A stretch of 64,000 nucleotides of DNA from Actinomadura physcomitrii (GTDB lineage Bacteria; Actinomycetota; Actinomycetes; Streptosporangiales; Streptosporangiaceae), in contig NZ_WBMS02000017.1 in the NCBI RefSeq assembly GCF_008923205.2, positions 62,001 to 126,000 of the forward strand, written 5' to 3'. Positions 51,779-60,228 of the stretch are shown in pieces (position 1 is the first letter of the stretch; each line of letters opens with the position of its first letter). Under the pieces are notes generated by a model. That model did no database searches and was not told where the DNA came from. It saw only the letters and a list, made by a program, of their open reading frames with translations. A program made the position numbers and the translations under genes.

Positions 51779-53578
51779 ATGCCCGAATACCTGGACTTCG
51801 TGCCCGAAGAGCGCTTCCGGCGGCACTTGGCGCTCTCGCCGGACGGGACGACCATCGCCTACTCCAGCAATGTCACCGGGTCCTTCGACCTGTGGACGAT
51901 CCCGGTCGCCGGGGGCGCCGCCCGCAGGGTGGCCGGGCTGGACGAGCGGTCGGTGTGGCAGATCGCGTGGACGCCGGACGGCGGCAGCCTGGTCTTCACC
52001 GCCGACCGCAACGGCGACGAGCAGTACAGGATCTACCAGGTCGCCGCCGGCGGGGGAGATCCCGAGGAGGTCAGTTCGGGGCCGGACTGCCAGCGTGTGC
52101 TGGCCGACGACCCCTTCGACGCGGAGGGCCGCTTCCTGATCTACGGAGCCAACGACCGGGACCGCGCCGTCCAGGACATCCTCATCCGCGATCTGTCCGA
52201 CGGCTCAGAACGCCGCATCGTCCCGCCCGCGGGAGTGATCTTCGCGCCGGTGCGGTTGTCGCCGTCCGGGCGATGGCTTTCTGCGACCGGAGCGCGATCG
52301 AACACCGATGTGGCCGCCTATCTGATCGACGTCGCCGGCCCCGGAGCCGAGCCCGTCTGCGTCACCGTGGAGTACGGCCACGGTCTGTTTGCCCCGGGCC
52401 CTTGGGCACCGGACTCCAGTGCCTTCTATCTCTGCACCGACGTGTGGGGGGAGTTCACCTCGATCGGCCGATACTCCATCGACGATGCCGGGCTGCGGCG
52501 CCTCACCACCGACGACTGGGATGTGGAACTTCTCGAGGCTGCCGGCGAAACTCTCGTGTGGTCACGTAACGAGGATGGACGTTCCGCACTGCAGGCCACC
52601 AAGAACGGCGCCCCACTGCTCCTTCCTGGGATCCCTCAGGGAGTCGTCGACGCGCTCAGCCTCACGCCTGATGCCGAGCAGATCGTCCTGCGGATCGACT
52701 CGGCGACCCGGCCCAGTGAGATCGGTGTCCTCGACATGGCAGGAGGCTTCAGGTACCTCACTGACAGCCGCCCGCCGGCCATGCGCGCTGTACAGCCGGT
52801 GGAGCCGGAGTCGATCACCTATCCGTCCGCGAATGGACGCCAGGTCCGCGCTTTCCTCTACCGTCCGCACTCGCCAGGACCCCATCCCGTCCTGCTGTCC
52901 ATCCATGGCGGACCCGAGGCCCAGGAACGTCCCATCTACGCCTACTCGGGCCTGTACCAGCACCTGCTCGACCAGGGCATTGCGATCGTGGCCCCCAACA
53001 TCGCCGGCTCCACCGGGTACGGGCTCACCTATCAGAAGCTCATCTACCGCGACTGGGGGGGCGTCGACCTCGAGGATCTCGACCACGCGGTGCGCCAGAT
53101 CCAAGCCACGCCTGGTCTCGATCACGACCGCATCGCGGTGATGGGCGGTTCCTATGGCGGATTCGCGGCCCTTTCCTGTCTCTCTCGGCTGCCCTACCAG
53201 TGGGCCGCAGGCGTCTCCTTCTGCGGCCCTACCAACCTGGTCACCCTCGCGCAGGCCTGCCCTCCCACGTGGAAGAGCATCGTGGCGGCCGTGCTCGGCG
53301 ACCCCGAAACCGATGCCGATCACCTCACCCGACGCTCGCCAGTGACCTACGCGGAAGCCATCACCGCGCCCCTGCTGGTCATCCAGGGCGCGCATGACCC
53401 ACGGGTGCCGCAGAACGAGTCCGACCAGATCGTCGATCGGCTGCGTGACCGTGGCGTCAACGTGCGCTACGACATCTATTCCGACGAGGGCCACGGCTTC
53501 ACGAACCGCAAGAACGAACTGAAGGCCTACGGCGACATCGCGCAGTTCATCGTCAAGCACTTGATCGGCGACAGATGA
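51779..53578 (+). CDS. S9 family prolyl oligopeptidase-type serine peptidase
   Basis: 599 residues. An N-terminal beta-propeller (about 15-340, WD-like repeats with SPDGTTIAYSS, TPDGGSLVFTADRNGDE) gates a C-terminal alpha/beta hydrolase domain. The triad is Ser458 (GGSYGG), Asp540 (GAHDPRVPQ) and His572 (DEGHGF). No signal peptide, so cytoplasmic. It overlaps the MFS gene (ATGA). In class III lanthipeptide clusters such enzymes remove leader peptides; here no precursor gene is evident, so cleavage or hydrolysis of a peptide or acyl ligand that is then exported is only a suggestion. Confidence 0.92.
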   Translation: MPEYLDFVPEERFRRHLALSPDGTTIAYSSNVTGSFDLWTIPVAGGAARRVAGLDERSVWQIAWTPDGGSLVFTADRNGDEQYRIYQVAAGGGDPEEVSSGPDCQRVLADDPFDAEGRFLIYGANDRDRAVQDILIRDLSDGSERRIVPPAGVIFAPVRLSPSGRWLSATGARSNTDVAAYLIDVAGPGAEPVCVTVEYGHGLFAPGPWAPDSSAFYLCTDVWGEFTSIGRYSIDDAGLRRLTTDDWDVELLEAAGETLVWSRNEDGRSALQATKNGAPLLLPGIPQGVVDALSLTPDAEQIVLRIDSATRPSEIGVLDMAGGFRYLTDSRPPAMRAVQPVEPESITYPSANGRQVRAFLYRPHSPGPHPVLLSIHGGPEAQERPIYAYSGLYQHLLDQGIAIVAPNIAGSTGYGLTYQKLIYRDWGGVDLEDLDHAVRQIQATPGLDHDRIAVMGGSYGGFAALSCLSRLPYQWAAGVSFCGPTNLVTLAQACPPTWKSIVAAVLGDPETDADHLTRRSPVTYAEAITAPLLVIQGAHDPRVPQNESDQIVDRLRDRGVNVRYDIYSDEGHGFTNRKNELKAYGDIAQFIVKHLIGDR

Positions 53579-54822
53579 ACAAACCACTCATCACCGGGAT
53601 CTGCTCGCCGCTGGCCCTTCTGCGCGACCAATCCGTTGCCGGCCTGTTCGCCGCGCACTTGGTCTCCTGCTCCAGCATCGGCTTCGGGCAGCTCGCCCTG
53701 GCCTGGGGCACCATGCGAGAAGGCTACGGCGCCGGCGGCCTGTCCCTCGTCTTGGCCAGCAACGCCTTCCCCGCGCTGCTCATGATCTGCGGGGGCGTGA
53801 TCGGAGACCGATTCCGCCGACACAAGGTCCTCGCCGGAGCCGAAGCCCTCACATGCGCTTCATGGCTTGCCATCGGTGCCGCCTTGGCCGCGCACGGGAC
53901 ATCGTTGCCGCTGCTGTGCACGCTCGCCGCTGTGGGAGGGACCGCCACAGCCCTCTACCTCCCCACGCTTCCGGGCCTCGTGGCCGACCTGCTGACCTCA
54001 CGAGACCGGCCGGCCGGCAACGCCCTCATCAACCAGACACAGTCGGTCGGCCTGCTCATCGGCCTGGCGTCGTCCGGAGTGGTCGTCGCCACGATCGGCC
54101 CGGCGTGGGCGGCCTCGGCCAGGGGACTCCTCTGCGCCATCAGTGCCTTCCTTCTCAGTCGCCTCACCACCGGTCGCTCAAAGAGGATCGCCACCGGGCC
54201 GCTACGCGATCTCCGCGACGGGTGGCGTCACTTCGGCGAGCGCCCATGGGTCTGGATCATGACGTTGCAGTACACGGCGATCATCACCGCCTTGGCCTGC
54301 TACACAGAAGTTGCCGGCCCCCTCTACATGGCCGACGGACACGGGGACGCGCGAGCATGGGGAATCATCAGGGCCGGAGAACCTCTCGGTGCGTTGCTAG
54401 GCGCCACGCTAGGAGCGCGGTGGCGACCCGCTCACACCATCCTGACCGCCGCAGCGCTGCCGGCAGCGGTGTCGCTCCCCATGCTCGCGATGGGCAGCGG
54501 AGCATCATGGCAGGTCATCGCCATCAGCGCGACTGTTCCGGGGGTGACGCAAGCCGTCTACTACGTCCTATGGACGACCGCCCTGCAGGACAGCTTCCCT
54601 TCCGAGGCCCTGGTTCGAGTCAACAGCTGGAACATGGTGTCCAGCTACGCACTCATGCCGCTCACCATGTTGACCGCCGGGCCGCTCGCCAACCTCGTCG
54701 GTGCCCAGCACCTGGCCACCAGAGCCGGTCTCCTTGTCCTCACAGCGACCATTGCAACCCTGATCGTCCTTGGTACCGGCCCGCGAGCGAGGCTCTCCTT
54801 CCAGCGCTCACCTGTCGGCTGA
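53575..54822 (+). CDS. MFS transporter
   Basis: 415 residues with about 12 hydrophobic segments, starting at ATG 53575 overlapping the peptidase stop. The loop GDRFRRHKVLAGAEAL after the second span is the conserved MFS motif A region. The order (AGLFAAHLVSCSSIGFGQLALAW as span 1; NALINQTQSVGLLIGLASSGVVVA as span 5) fits the MFS exporters near natural-product genes. Export of the product handled by the S9 peptidase, or self-resistance, is inferred. Confidence 0.9.
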   Translation: MNKPLITGICSPLALLRDQSVAGLFAAHLVSCSSIGFGQLALAWGTMREGYGAGGLSLVLASNAFPALLMICGGVIGDRFRRHKVLAGAEALTCASWLAIGAALAAHGTSLPLLCTLAAVGGTATALYLPTLPGLVADLLTSRDRPAGNALINQTQSVGLLIGLASSGVVVATIGPAWAASARGLLCAISAFLLSRLTTGRSKRIATGPLRDLRDGWRHFGERPWVWIMTLQYTAIITALACYTEVAGPLYMADGHGDARAWGIIRAGEPLGALLGATLGARWRPAHTILTAAALPAAVSLPMLAMGSGASWQVIAISATVPGVTQAVYYVLWTTALQDSFPSEALVRVNSWNMVSSYALMPLTMLTAGPLANLVGAQHLATRAGLLVLTATIATLIVLGTGPRARLSFQRSPVG

Positions 54823-54860
54823 CCTGGGAGACGGCGCCTCTCCTCCAAGAAGGGAACACG

Positions 54861-55862
54861 ATGACTCGCACGATCGAGGTCATCGCCAGGCAGCTGCTGG
54901 AAGGAATCGTCCGCGAAGACCTGCTGACCCTCTATGTCCGCCTCCTCGCAGCGGACGGCTGCCAGCACGATGAGGCGGCCGAGATCCTCGACGGGCAGCA
55001 GAACATCCAGCGCCTCATCGCCGCCGAGATGGCCACCTATGGTCCACCCGGTCCGGATAATTCTCACCGGCTGACGCCCAACCCTGTGGACGTGGTCCTT
55101 CAGCAAGCGCTGTCAGCCCTCGCCCGTGACGTGCTGGCCGACCATGAGCGCCTGTTCGAGGGCCACCGGCGCATGAACCGCGACCTGGTGTCCGCCACTT
55201 CGGCGACCGGCTCCTCAAACGATCAACTGGCACGCATCATCACCAACCCGGACGAGATCGCCGAACTGACGCGAATCCTGAAGCATTCCGCCGCACGCGA
55301 ATGGCTGACGGTAAGCCACGACGTCTCACACGGCCCGGATATCGACCTGCCCGACGAGGCCACCGGTCACGCGATCGCGAGCGAGGCCACGCACAGAGCC
55401 ATCTACCAGTCCAACAACGTCGAAGATCGGGCTGCGCGCGTACAAGTTGAGGCGATTGCGCAGGCCGGGGGAGAGGTCCGTTTCCTCCCCCGGACTGCGA
55501 TGCGTATGAAGATCGCCGACGAAGTCGTCGCACTGATCCCGGTGATGCTGTCGGTTTCGGCGAGCGCCCTGCTGATTCGATCCTCGGTGATCGTCGGAGC
55601 CCTTCGTGAATACTTCGAACTCCTCTGGGAACGGGCCATCCCGTTCGCCGTGCCCGGCCGCAACACTGGAGACCTCACGCAAGAGCAGTTGAGGATTCTG
55701 CAACTCCTCGTCCAAGATCTGTCCGACGAAGCCGTCTCCGATCAGGTAGGGACGAGTCTCAGCACGGTCCGCCGACGCGTCTCTGAGATCCGAGCGTCCC
55801 TCGGCGCAGAGAACCGCTTTCAGGTGGGCGTGGAAGCGGTTCGGCGAGGGCTGGTGGGCTAA
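54861..55862 (+). CDS. HTH regulator (LuxR/TrmB-like), paralogue 2
   Basis: 333 residues and clearly homologous along its length to the regulator at 50764-51756. It shares the N-terminal LLTLYVRLLAADGCQHDEAAEILDGQQNI, the nearly identical ALLIRSSVIVGALREYFELLWERAIPF, and the C-terminal HTH LTQEQLRILQLLVQDLSDEAVSDQVGTSLSTVRRRVSEIRASLG. ATG 54861 lies 38 bases after the MFS stop with an AAGAAGGGA site. Having two such regulators at both ends of one operon suggests either heterodimers or a signal relay. Confidence 0.85.
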   Translation: MTRTIEVIARQLLEGIVREDLLTLYVRLLAADGCQHDEAAEILDGQQNIQRLIAAEMATYGPPGPDNSHRLTPNPVDVVLQQALSALARDVLADHERLFEGHRRMNRDLVSATSATGSSNDQLARIITNPDEIAELTRILKHSAAREWLTVSHDVSHGPDIDLPDEATGHAIASEATHRAIYQSNNVEDRAARVQVEAIAQAGGEVRFLPRTAMRMKIADEVVALIPVMLSVSASALLIRSSVIVGALREYFELLWERAIPFAVPGRNTGDLTQEQLRILQLLVQDLSDEAVSDQVGTSLSTVRRRVSEIRASLGAENRFQVGVEAVRRGLVG

Positions 55863-56604
55863 AGCCAGAAGCACGGGAAGCCGCGATCGCCGGTGCCTCC
55901 GAGCCCCGGACGAGCACGCGCGCCGTCCGTACGCTGTGGTCACGACGAACGCCAAGCGCCATTGGGACCATTTGGATGGCAGATCTCTCTCCTCCCGGTG
56001 GCACCGTACTGCCGCAGTCTCCCTGAGCGATAGCTGCGCTCCCGCCAGCGCGGAAGTATTGGAGGGCTGGGCTTGCTCGCTGGCCTCTCAACACATCCCT
56101 CAACGAGCCCGGCTCGTGCTGTTGTGTTGCCTCAGGACAACACCAGCGACGGCCAGACGGTCCCCGGTGTGGCGGGAACCTTCCGGCTGCCGCCCGCCTG
56201 CTCAGCGCCGCCGGCGACGACGTGTTACCGCTATGTGGGTTGCCGAGTTCGAGGCGGTCTTCTCCGCTCTCTTCGTGATCGACGAGGGCAGCCCGCTCGC
56301 TCGGGGCGAGCGTCCGTACCCAGGCTGATAGCGTCCACGAGGGCGGTGGCCACGACCAACAGGCCGGTCGGCGCCTCGGCGGTCTGCACGATCCGGGCGC
56401 TTCGAAACCGCTATTTGCGGTCTCGCCTCCGCTGGCCGGAGTGCGACACGCCGGCCAGGGAGCTGGCGTTACCTCAGCTTGCCGGAGATTATGGAGCGCA
56501 AACGCCCTGACAGAACTTCAGTTCGCGTCAGGCGCTGCTATCTGCCGTCTATAGAGAGGAGCCCTTCATGTTCGCATCGCCAACGAGTCGGAGGACTCCA
56601 CTAC
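55863..56604. other. Intergenic region at the start of the conjugation module
   Basis: About 740 bases with no convincing gene. Frames at 55936-56328 and 56073-56510 have random-looking composition and no ribosome binding site. The stretch separates the peptidase/MFS operon from the mobilisation genes and may hold a recombination boundary. No tRNA, integrase or repeat was recognised in it. Confidence 0.35.
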
Positions 56605-57183
56605 ATGGTCGATCACGAAACCCCCACAGATGAGCGCACCGAGCTCCTCGCAGGCGAGCTGCATGAACGCGCTCGCACGCTCAACCACCTGACCCAGGGC
56701 ACGCCTGGCCTGACGCGGCCGGAGGCCGCCTGCACGATCGCAGGCAACCTGGCTCAGACCGCGTTCCGCCTCGCCAAGACCGCCGAACAGCTGGACGCCT
56801 TCCTCCACCGGGAGCTTGATGCTGGAAGGCTCGTGCATGAGCGCGGCGACGGTCTCCTCCCAACCGCCCTGAAGGCGCACGATGCTCTGGCCGCCGCATG
56901 CGAGCAGTCCATGAACCTCGGCGAATCCTTCCGCGGCGTGCAGGGAGCCCTCGCCGCCATCCGCGGCATCGATGCCGATTCCGAAACCCCGCAACGGGCT
57001 CAGGGCGAAACCGAGCTGCGGGTGGAGGAACAGACAGACCAGGCAACCGCTTCCGACATCCAGCCGGCGGCCAGGGACTTCCCCCGAAGCATCGGAGACG
57101 TTTTGTCTGGCCCTCCAGCAGCCCCGTCCTCACCAAGCCATCGCCCGAGCTCCAAGCCGCCGTCTCCGCGCAGGGAGATGTAA
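56605..57183 (+). CDS. Helical hypothetical protein of the mobilisation module
   Basis: 192 residues. ATG 56605 follows GGAGG (56590-56594). The predicted structure is mainly helical (TELLAGELHERARTLNHLTQG; GNLAQTAFRLAKTAEQLDAFLHRELDAGRL; ALKAHDALAAACEQSMNLGESFRGVQGALAAIRG) with a disordered proline-rich tail. No family is recognised, but such proteins are common next to actinobacterial MobC/relaxase genes. It could be a relaxosome accessory protein. Confidence 0.65.
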   Translation: MVDHETPTDERTELLAGELHERARTLNHLTQGTPGLTRPEAACTIAGNLAQTAFRLAKTAEQLDAFLHRELDAGRLVHERGDGLLPTALKAHDALAAACEQSMNLGESFRGVQGALAAIRGIDADSETPQRAQGETELRVEEQTDQATASDIQPAARDFPRSIGDVLSGPPAAPSSPSHRPSSKPPSPRREM

Positions 57184-57499
57184 CTCGGCAGTGGTGGTGC
57201 CTGAATCAGCTTCTGGGTTCGGCTTCGAGCGCCGGACCGTGGGTTGTTCCACGGAGGCGCAGCCGGTACCTGCGAGCGCGCCGTGCGCGGCCGGTAACTC
57301 GCGCGCGATGCCATCACCGCTACGCTCACCGGCGGTCAAGCCCGACAAGACTTCCATCGGCTGTCTGCCGTCAACCGGGCGACGAGGTCGTCCTTCGTCA
57401 CCCCAACATTTCGCCTCTCCGCTGGCGATCGAGCATCGCCTCCGGATACCTGGCACGACACCGGTGCATTGGAGGACGACCTCTGCAGGCGCAGGGGCA

Positions 57500-57580
57500 A
57501 GATATGGAATTCGTGCACTTATTGGTTGCTGGACCGGGCGCGGTCCAGCACGGAGCAGTCGGATCGAGCGCGATCCGTGG
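57500..57580. promoter_or_regulatory. Candidate origin of transfer (oriT)
   Basis: Just upstream of the MobC-like gene lie two perfect inverted repeats. TGCTGGACC-gggcgc-GGTCCAGCA spans 57527-57550 (9-base arms) and GGATCG-AGCG-CGATCC spans 57561-57576. Immediately left is an AT-rich segment (GATATGGAATTCGTGCACTT) unlike the GC-rich surroundings. Stem-loops beside an AT-rich nick region next to relaxase genes are the usual oriT layout. Repressor sites remain possible. Confidence 0.5.
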
Positions 57581-57583
57581 GGG

Positions 57584-57997
57584 GTGGGGACGGTAGTCGA
57601 GAAGAGCAGCGGGCCGGCGCCGTTGAATCGGCGTGCGCATCGCAGTCCGCGTCGGGAACGGTCGGTGCGGTTCTCGTTGTCGGATGAAGAGCATGCGCTG
57701 GTGCGGGCAGCGGCAGCGGGGGAGCGGCTGGCGGTCGGTGCCTATGCGGCGCAGGCAGTGCTGGCCGCAGCTCGTGGCAGCGCGCTCCCGCAGTATGCGT
57801 TGTTGCGGGAGGCGCTGGCGACGGTGATGCACGCGGCTCAGCAGGTGCGGCGGATCGGGGTGAACCTCAATCAGGCCGTGGCCGCATCGAATGCGGGGGA
57901 GCCGCCGCTCCAGCTCCAGCGGTATGCCGAGGTCGCTGCGCGAGCGACCAGCAACCTGGATGCCCTGGCCCAAGAGGTGCGCCGATGCCTGCCGTGA
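57584..57997 (+). CDS. MobC-like relaxosome accessory protein
   Basis: About 137 residues from GTG 57584 (the start is uncertain; ribosome binding is poor). RSVRFSLSDEEHALVRAAAAGERLAVGAYAAQAVLAAARG near 25-65 resembles the ribbon-helix-helix region of mobilisation proteins. VMHAAQQVRRIGVNLNQAVAASNAGEPP near 85-112 is the signature IGxNLNQ of the bacterial mobilisation protein MobC family. It should bind oriT and help the relaxase open DNA. Its stop is 17 bases before the relaxase start. Confidence 0.85.
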   Translation: MGTVVEKSSGPAPLNRRAHRSPRRERSVRFSLSDEEHALVRAAAAGERLAVGAYAAQAVLAAARGSALPQYALLREALATVMHAAQQVRRIGVNLNQAVAASNAGEPPLQLQRYAEVAARATSNLDALAQEVRRCLP

Positions 57998-58013
57998 CGG
58001 CGGAAGTCGCCGA

Positions 58014-59795
58014 TTGATCGGCAAGATCCTGCGGGGAAAGCGGGTCGAAGGCTTGATCCGGTACCTGTACGGGCCCGGGCGGCTGGGAGAGCATCACGAT
58101 CCGCGCATCGTGGCGGGCTTCGACGAGCCGGACGAGTTGGAGCCCCCTATGAGGGCGGACGGTAGCCGGGACTTCCGGCGGCTGGATGGACTGCTCTCCC
58201 AGCCGCTCGCTCTGCTGGGCGAGCGCAACTACCGCAAACCGGTGTGGCATCTGGCGCTCCGCGCGGCGCCAGAGGACCCGATCCTGGACGATCACCAGTG
58301 GGCCGAGATCGCGAAAGAGATGATGGCTCGGACCGGGCTGGCGGCCGATGGGGACGATGACGCCGTCCGGTGGATCGCCGTCCGGCACGGCGAGGACCAC
58401 ATCCATGTGGTCGCGACGCTGTCTCGTATCGATGGTGTCCGTCCGGATGTGTGGAACGACGGGTACCGGGTTCGGGATGCCTGCCGGGCGATCGAGCGGC
58501 GTTGGGGGCTGCGGTCCACGGCCCCGGCGGACCGGACGGCGGCGCGGCGGCCCAAGCGCGCCGAGGCCGAGAAGGCCGCGCGATCGGGCCGCGAGGAGCC
58601 GGTGCGGGTGACGCTGTGGCGGCAGGTCGCCGCCGCGGCGGCGGGCGCACGGACCGAAGCCGATTTCTTCGCCGCCCTCGAGGCGGAAGGCGTTTTGGTC
58701 CGCAAGCGGTACAGCACTCGGTTCGCCCATCAGGTCACCGGCTATGCAGTCGCTCTGCCCGATGACCTGGCTTCGTCCGGGCAGCCGGTGTGGTTCGGCG
58801 GCGGGAAGCTGGCCGGCGATCTCACGCTGCCGAAGCTGCGGCTTCGCTGGGGTGCGGATGGTGCGGCTCGTCCGCTCGGCGGACGGCATGTCTCGGAGCG
58901 GACGGCACTCGCCGTTTTGCGGACGGCCGTCCGCCGCGCGGCGGACAGCGTCCGGACAACGGACAACTTCGTCCACGCGCTGGAAGAACAGGGGCTGCTC
59001 GTCCGATGCCGATTCAGCCGGCTCGAACCGGATCAGGTGACCGGATATGCAGTCGCTCTGCCCAGTGTCGAGGAGCTTGTCTGGTACGCCGGTGGCCATC
59101 TCGGTGCCGCCTACACGCTCCCTCGCCTCCAGCAGCGGTGGAATGCTTCAGGCGGCGATATCGGCCGGCCGGAAGACGAACTGACGGCCGAGGAGCGTCA
59201 GGCGTTCTATGACGACGCCGCTCGGGCGGCCGCGTATGCCACGGCCGAGATCCGGCGGTACATGGCCATCAATCCGTATGCCGCCGAAGACGCCTGCTGG
59301 GCTGCATCCGACGCCCTGCGTGTCGCCGCCAAAGTCACCGGCAACACCGACCTCCTCCAGGCTGCCGATGTCTACGACCGCGCAGCCCGCGCCCCGTATG
59401 GAAGCGTCCCGCGGCCCAGTTCCGCAGGAGGCGCGTTGCGCGCCGCGGCCGGTCTCCTCAGGCTGGGCGGAGTCCAGAACCGCACCACCGTTTCCATCCT
59501 CTTGCTGGTCAGTCGCCTCATCTCACTGCTGGAGACAGTTGCCGAGATCCGCCGACTCCAGCAACGCCAGGCCCAGGCCGACGCGGCACGCCTCGCTAAC
59601 CGACACCTCGTCCGGGCAAGGATCGCGGCCGGCGGTCATCGTGGGTCACAGGCCGCCGAGCCCGCGCGGCCTTCCCAGGCCCAGTTGGCAATGGCCGCCT
59701 TCCCCAACCCCTGGGCCCCCATGAGCAACGGGCCTGCAGCCGGTCCGGCTTCGAACACGCCGAACCCCGGGCGAGGGCCGCGCCGAAGTCGTTGA
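58014..59795 (+). CDS. Relaxase/mobilisation nuclease
   Basis: 593 residues from TTG 58014 (family N-terminus IGKILRGKRVEGLIRYLYGPGR). The relaxase domain spans about 1-180 and has the three-histidine metal motif HGEDHIHV (His125, His129, His131). The nicking tyrosine is likely in RYLYGPGR. Residues about 195-380 hold two copies of an about 100-residue repeat, each ending in QVTGYAVALP...LPxLxxRW. The C-terminal third is helical and ends in a proline-rich tail. It should nick oriT and pilot one strand during conjugation. Confidence 0.88.
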   Translation: MIGKILRGKRVEGLIRYLYGPGRLGEHHDPRIVAGFDEPDELEPPMRADGSRDFRRLDGLLSQPLALLGERNYRKPVWHLALRAAPEDPILDDHQWAEIAKEMMARTGLAADGDDDAVRWIAVRHGEDHIHVVATLSRIDGVRPDVWNDGYRVRDACRAIERRWGLRSTAPADRTAARRPKRAEAEKAARSGREEPVRVTLWRQVAAAAAGARTEADFFAALEAEGVLVRKRYSTRFAHQVTGYAVALPDDLASSGQPVWFGGGKLAGDLTLPKLRLRWGADGAARPLGGRHVSERTALAVLRTAVRRAADSVRTTDNFVHALEEQGLLVRCRFSRLEPDQVTGYAVALPSVEELVWYAGGHLGAAYTLPRLQQRWNASGGDIGRPEDELTAEERQAFYDDAARAAAYATAEIRRYMAINPYAAEDACWAASDALRVAAKVTGNTDLLQAADVYDRAARAPYGSVPRPSSAGGALRAAAGLLRLGGVQNRTTVSILLLVSRLISLLETVAEIRRLQQRQAQADAARLANRHLVRARIAAGGHRGSQAAEPARPSQAQLAMAAFPNPWAPMSNGPAAGPASNTPNPGRGPRRSR

Positions 59796-59884
59796 CCGTG
59801 TTGTCCGTAAGACGCCAACACGCCGAACATCCACTTTGATTGACGACCATCCCTGCGTGATTCATCTTGTTGATCACGGACTTT

Positions 59885-59912
59885 AGTTGATGACCTGTTG
59901 AGGTCTTCAACT
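59885..59912. promoter_or_regulatory. 28-bp palindromic operator in the conjugation module
   Basis: AGTTGATGACCT and AGGTCTTCAACT (12-base arms, 11 matching) flank GTTG. It lies 20 bases upstream of the ATG at 59932 and so probably over the promoter of the small protein-DUF2637-primase operon. It could be the site of a plasmid-type (Kor-like GntR) repressor, which is not encoded in the window. Confidence 0.6.
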
Positions 59913-59931
59913 GGCACGACTCGGGGGGACC

Positions 59932-60228
59932 ATGAAGATGCAGGTAACGGCGCCCACACAGACTGAACTCGAGGAACGGCGTGCTCGCCTCCTCCGGCTT
60001 CACTGGGAGCTGAAGCGGATCGGCGCCTGCGTGCGCGCCCGAAAACCGCGCAACGGGCGCTGGCGGCTTCACATCCGACACGACGGCTGGTCGGAGACGG
60101 TCCTGTGCGCGGGAGCCGAAGGAACCTACGCCTACGTCACCGCACACGGCCGGCTGCTCGGAACGACGAACGAGGCACGGTACGTCGCGCGGCTGCTCGT
60201 CTGGATGGTCCAGAGGCGCCGCCGGTGA
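59932..60228 (+). CDS. Small basic hypothetical protein
   Basis: 98 residues, rich in arginine. A helical start (TELEERRARLLRLHWELKRIG) is followed by an about 55-residue beta-rich part (WRLHIRHDGWSETVLCAGAEGTYAYVTAHGRLLG). ATG 59932 follows GGGGGG. It overlaps the DUF2637 gene (GTGA). No family recognised; the conserved position before DUF2637 genes in actinobacterial mobile elements suggests a DNA- or membrane-associated transfer function. Confidence 0.7.
   Translation: MKMQVTAPTQTELEERRARLLRLHWELKRIGACVRARKPRNGRWRLHIRHDGWSETVLCAGAEGTYAYVTAHGRLLGTTNEARYVARLLVWMVQRRRR

Noticed and set aside
55936..56510. Overlapping plus-strand frames before the mobilisation genes
   Set aside because: No ribosome binding sites, no recognisable domains, and both frames overlap each other.
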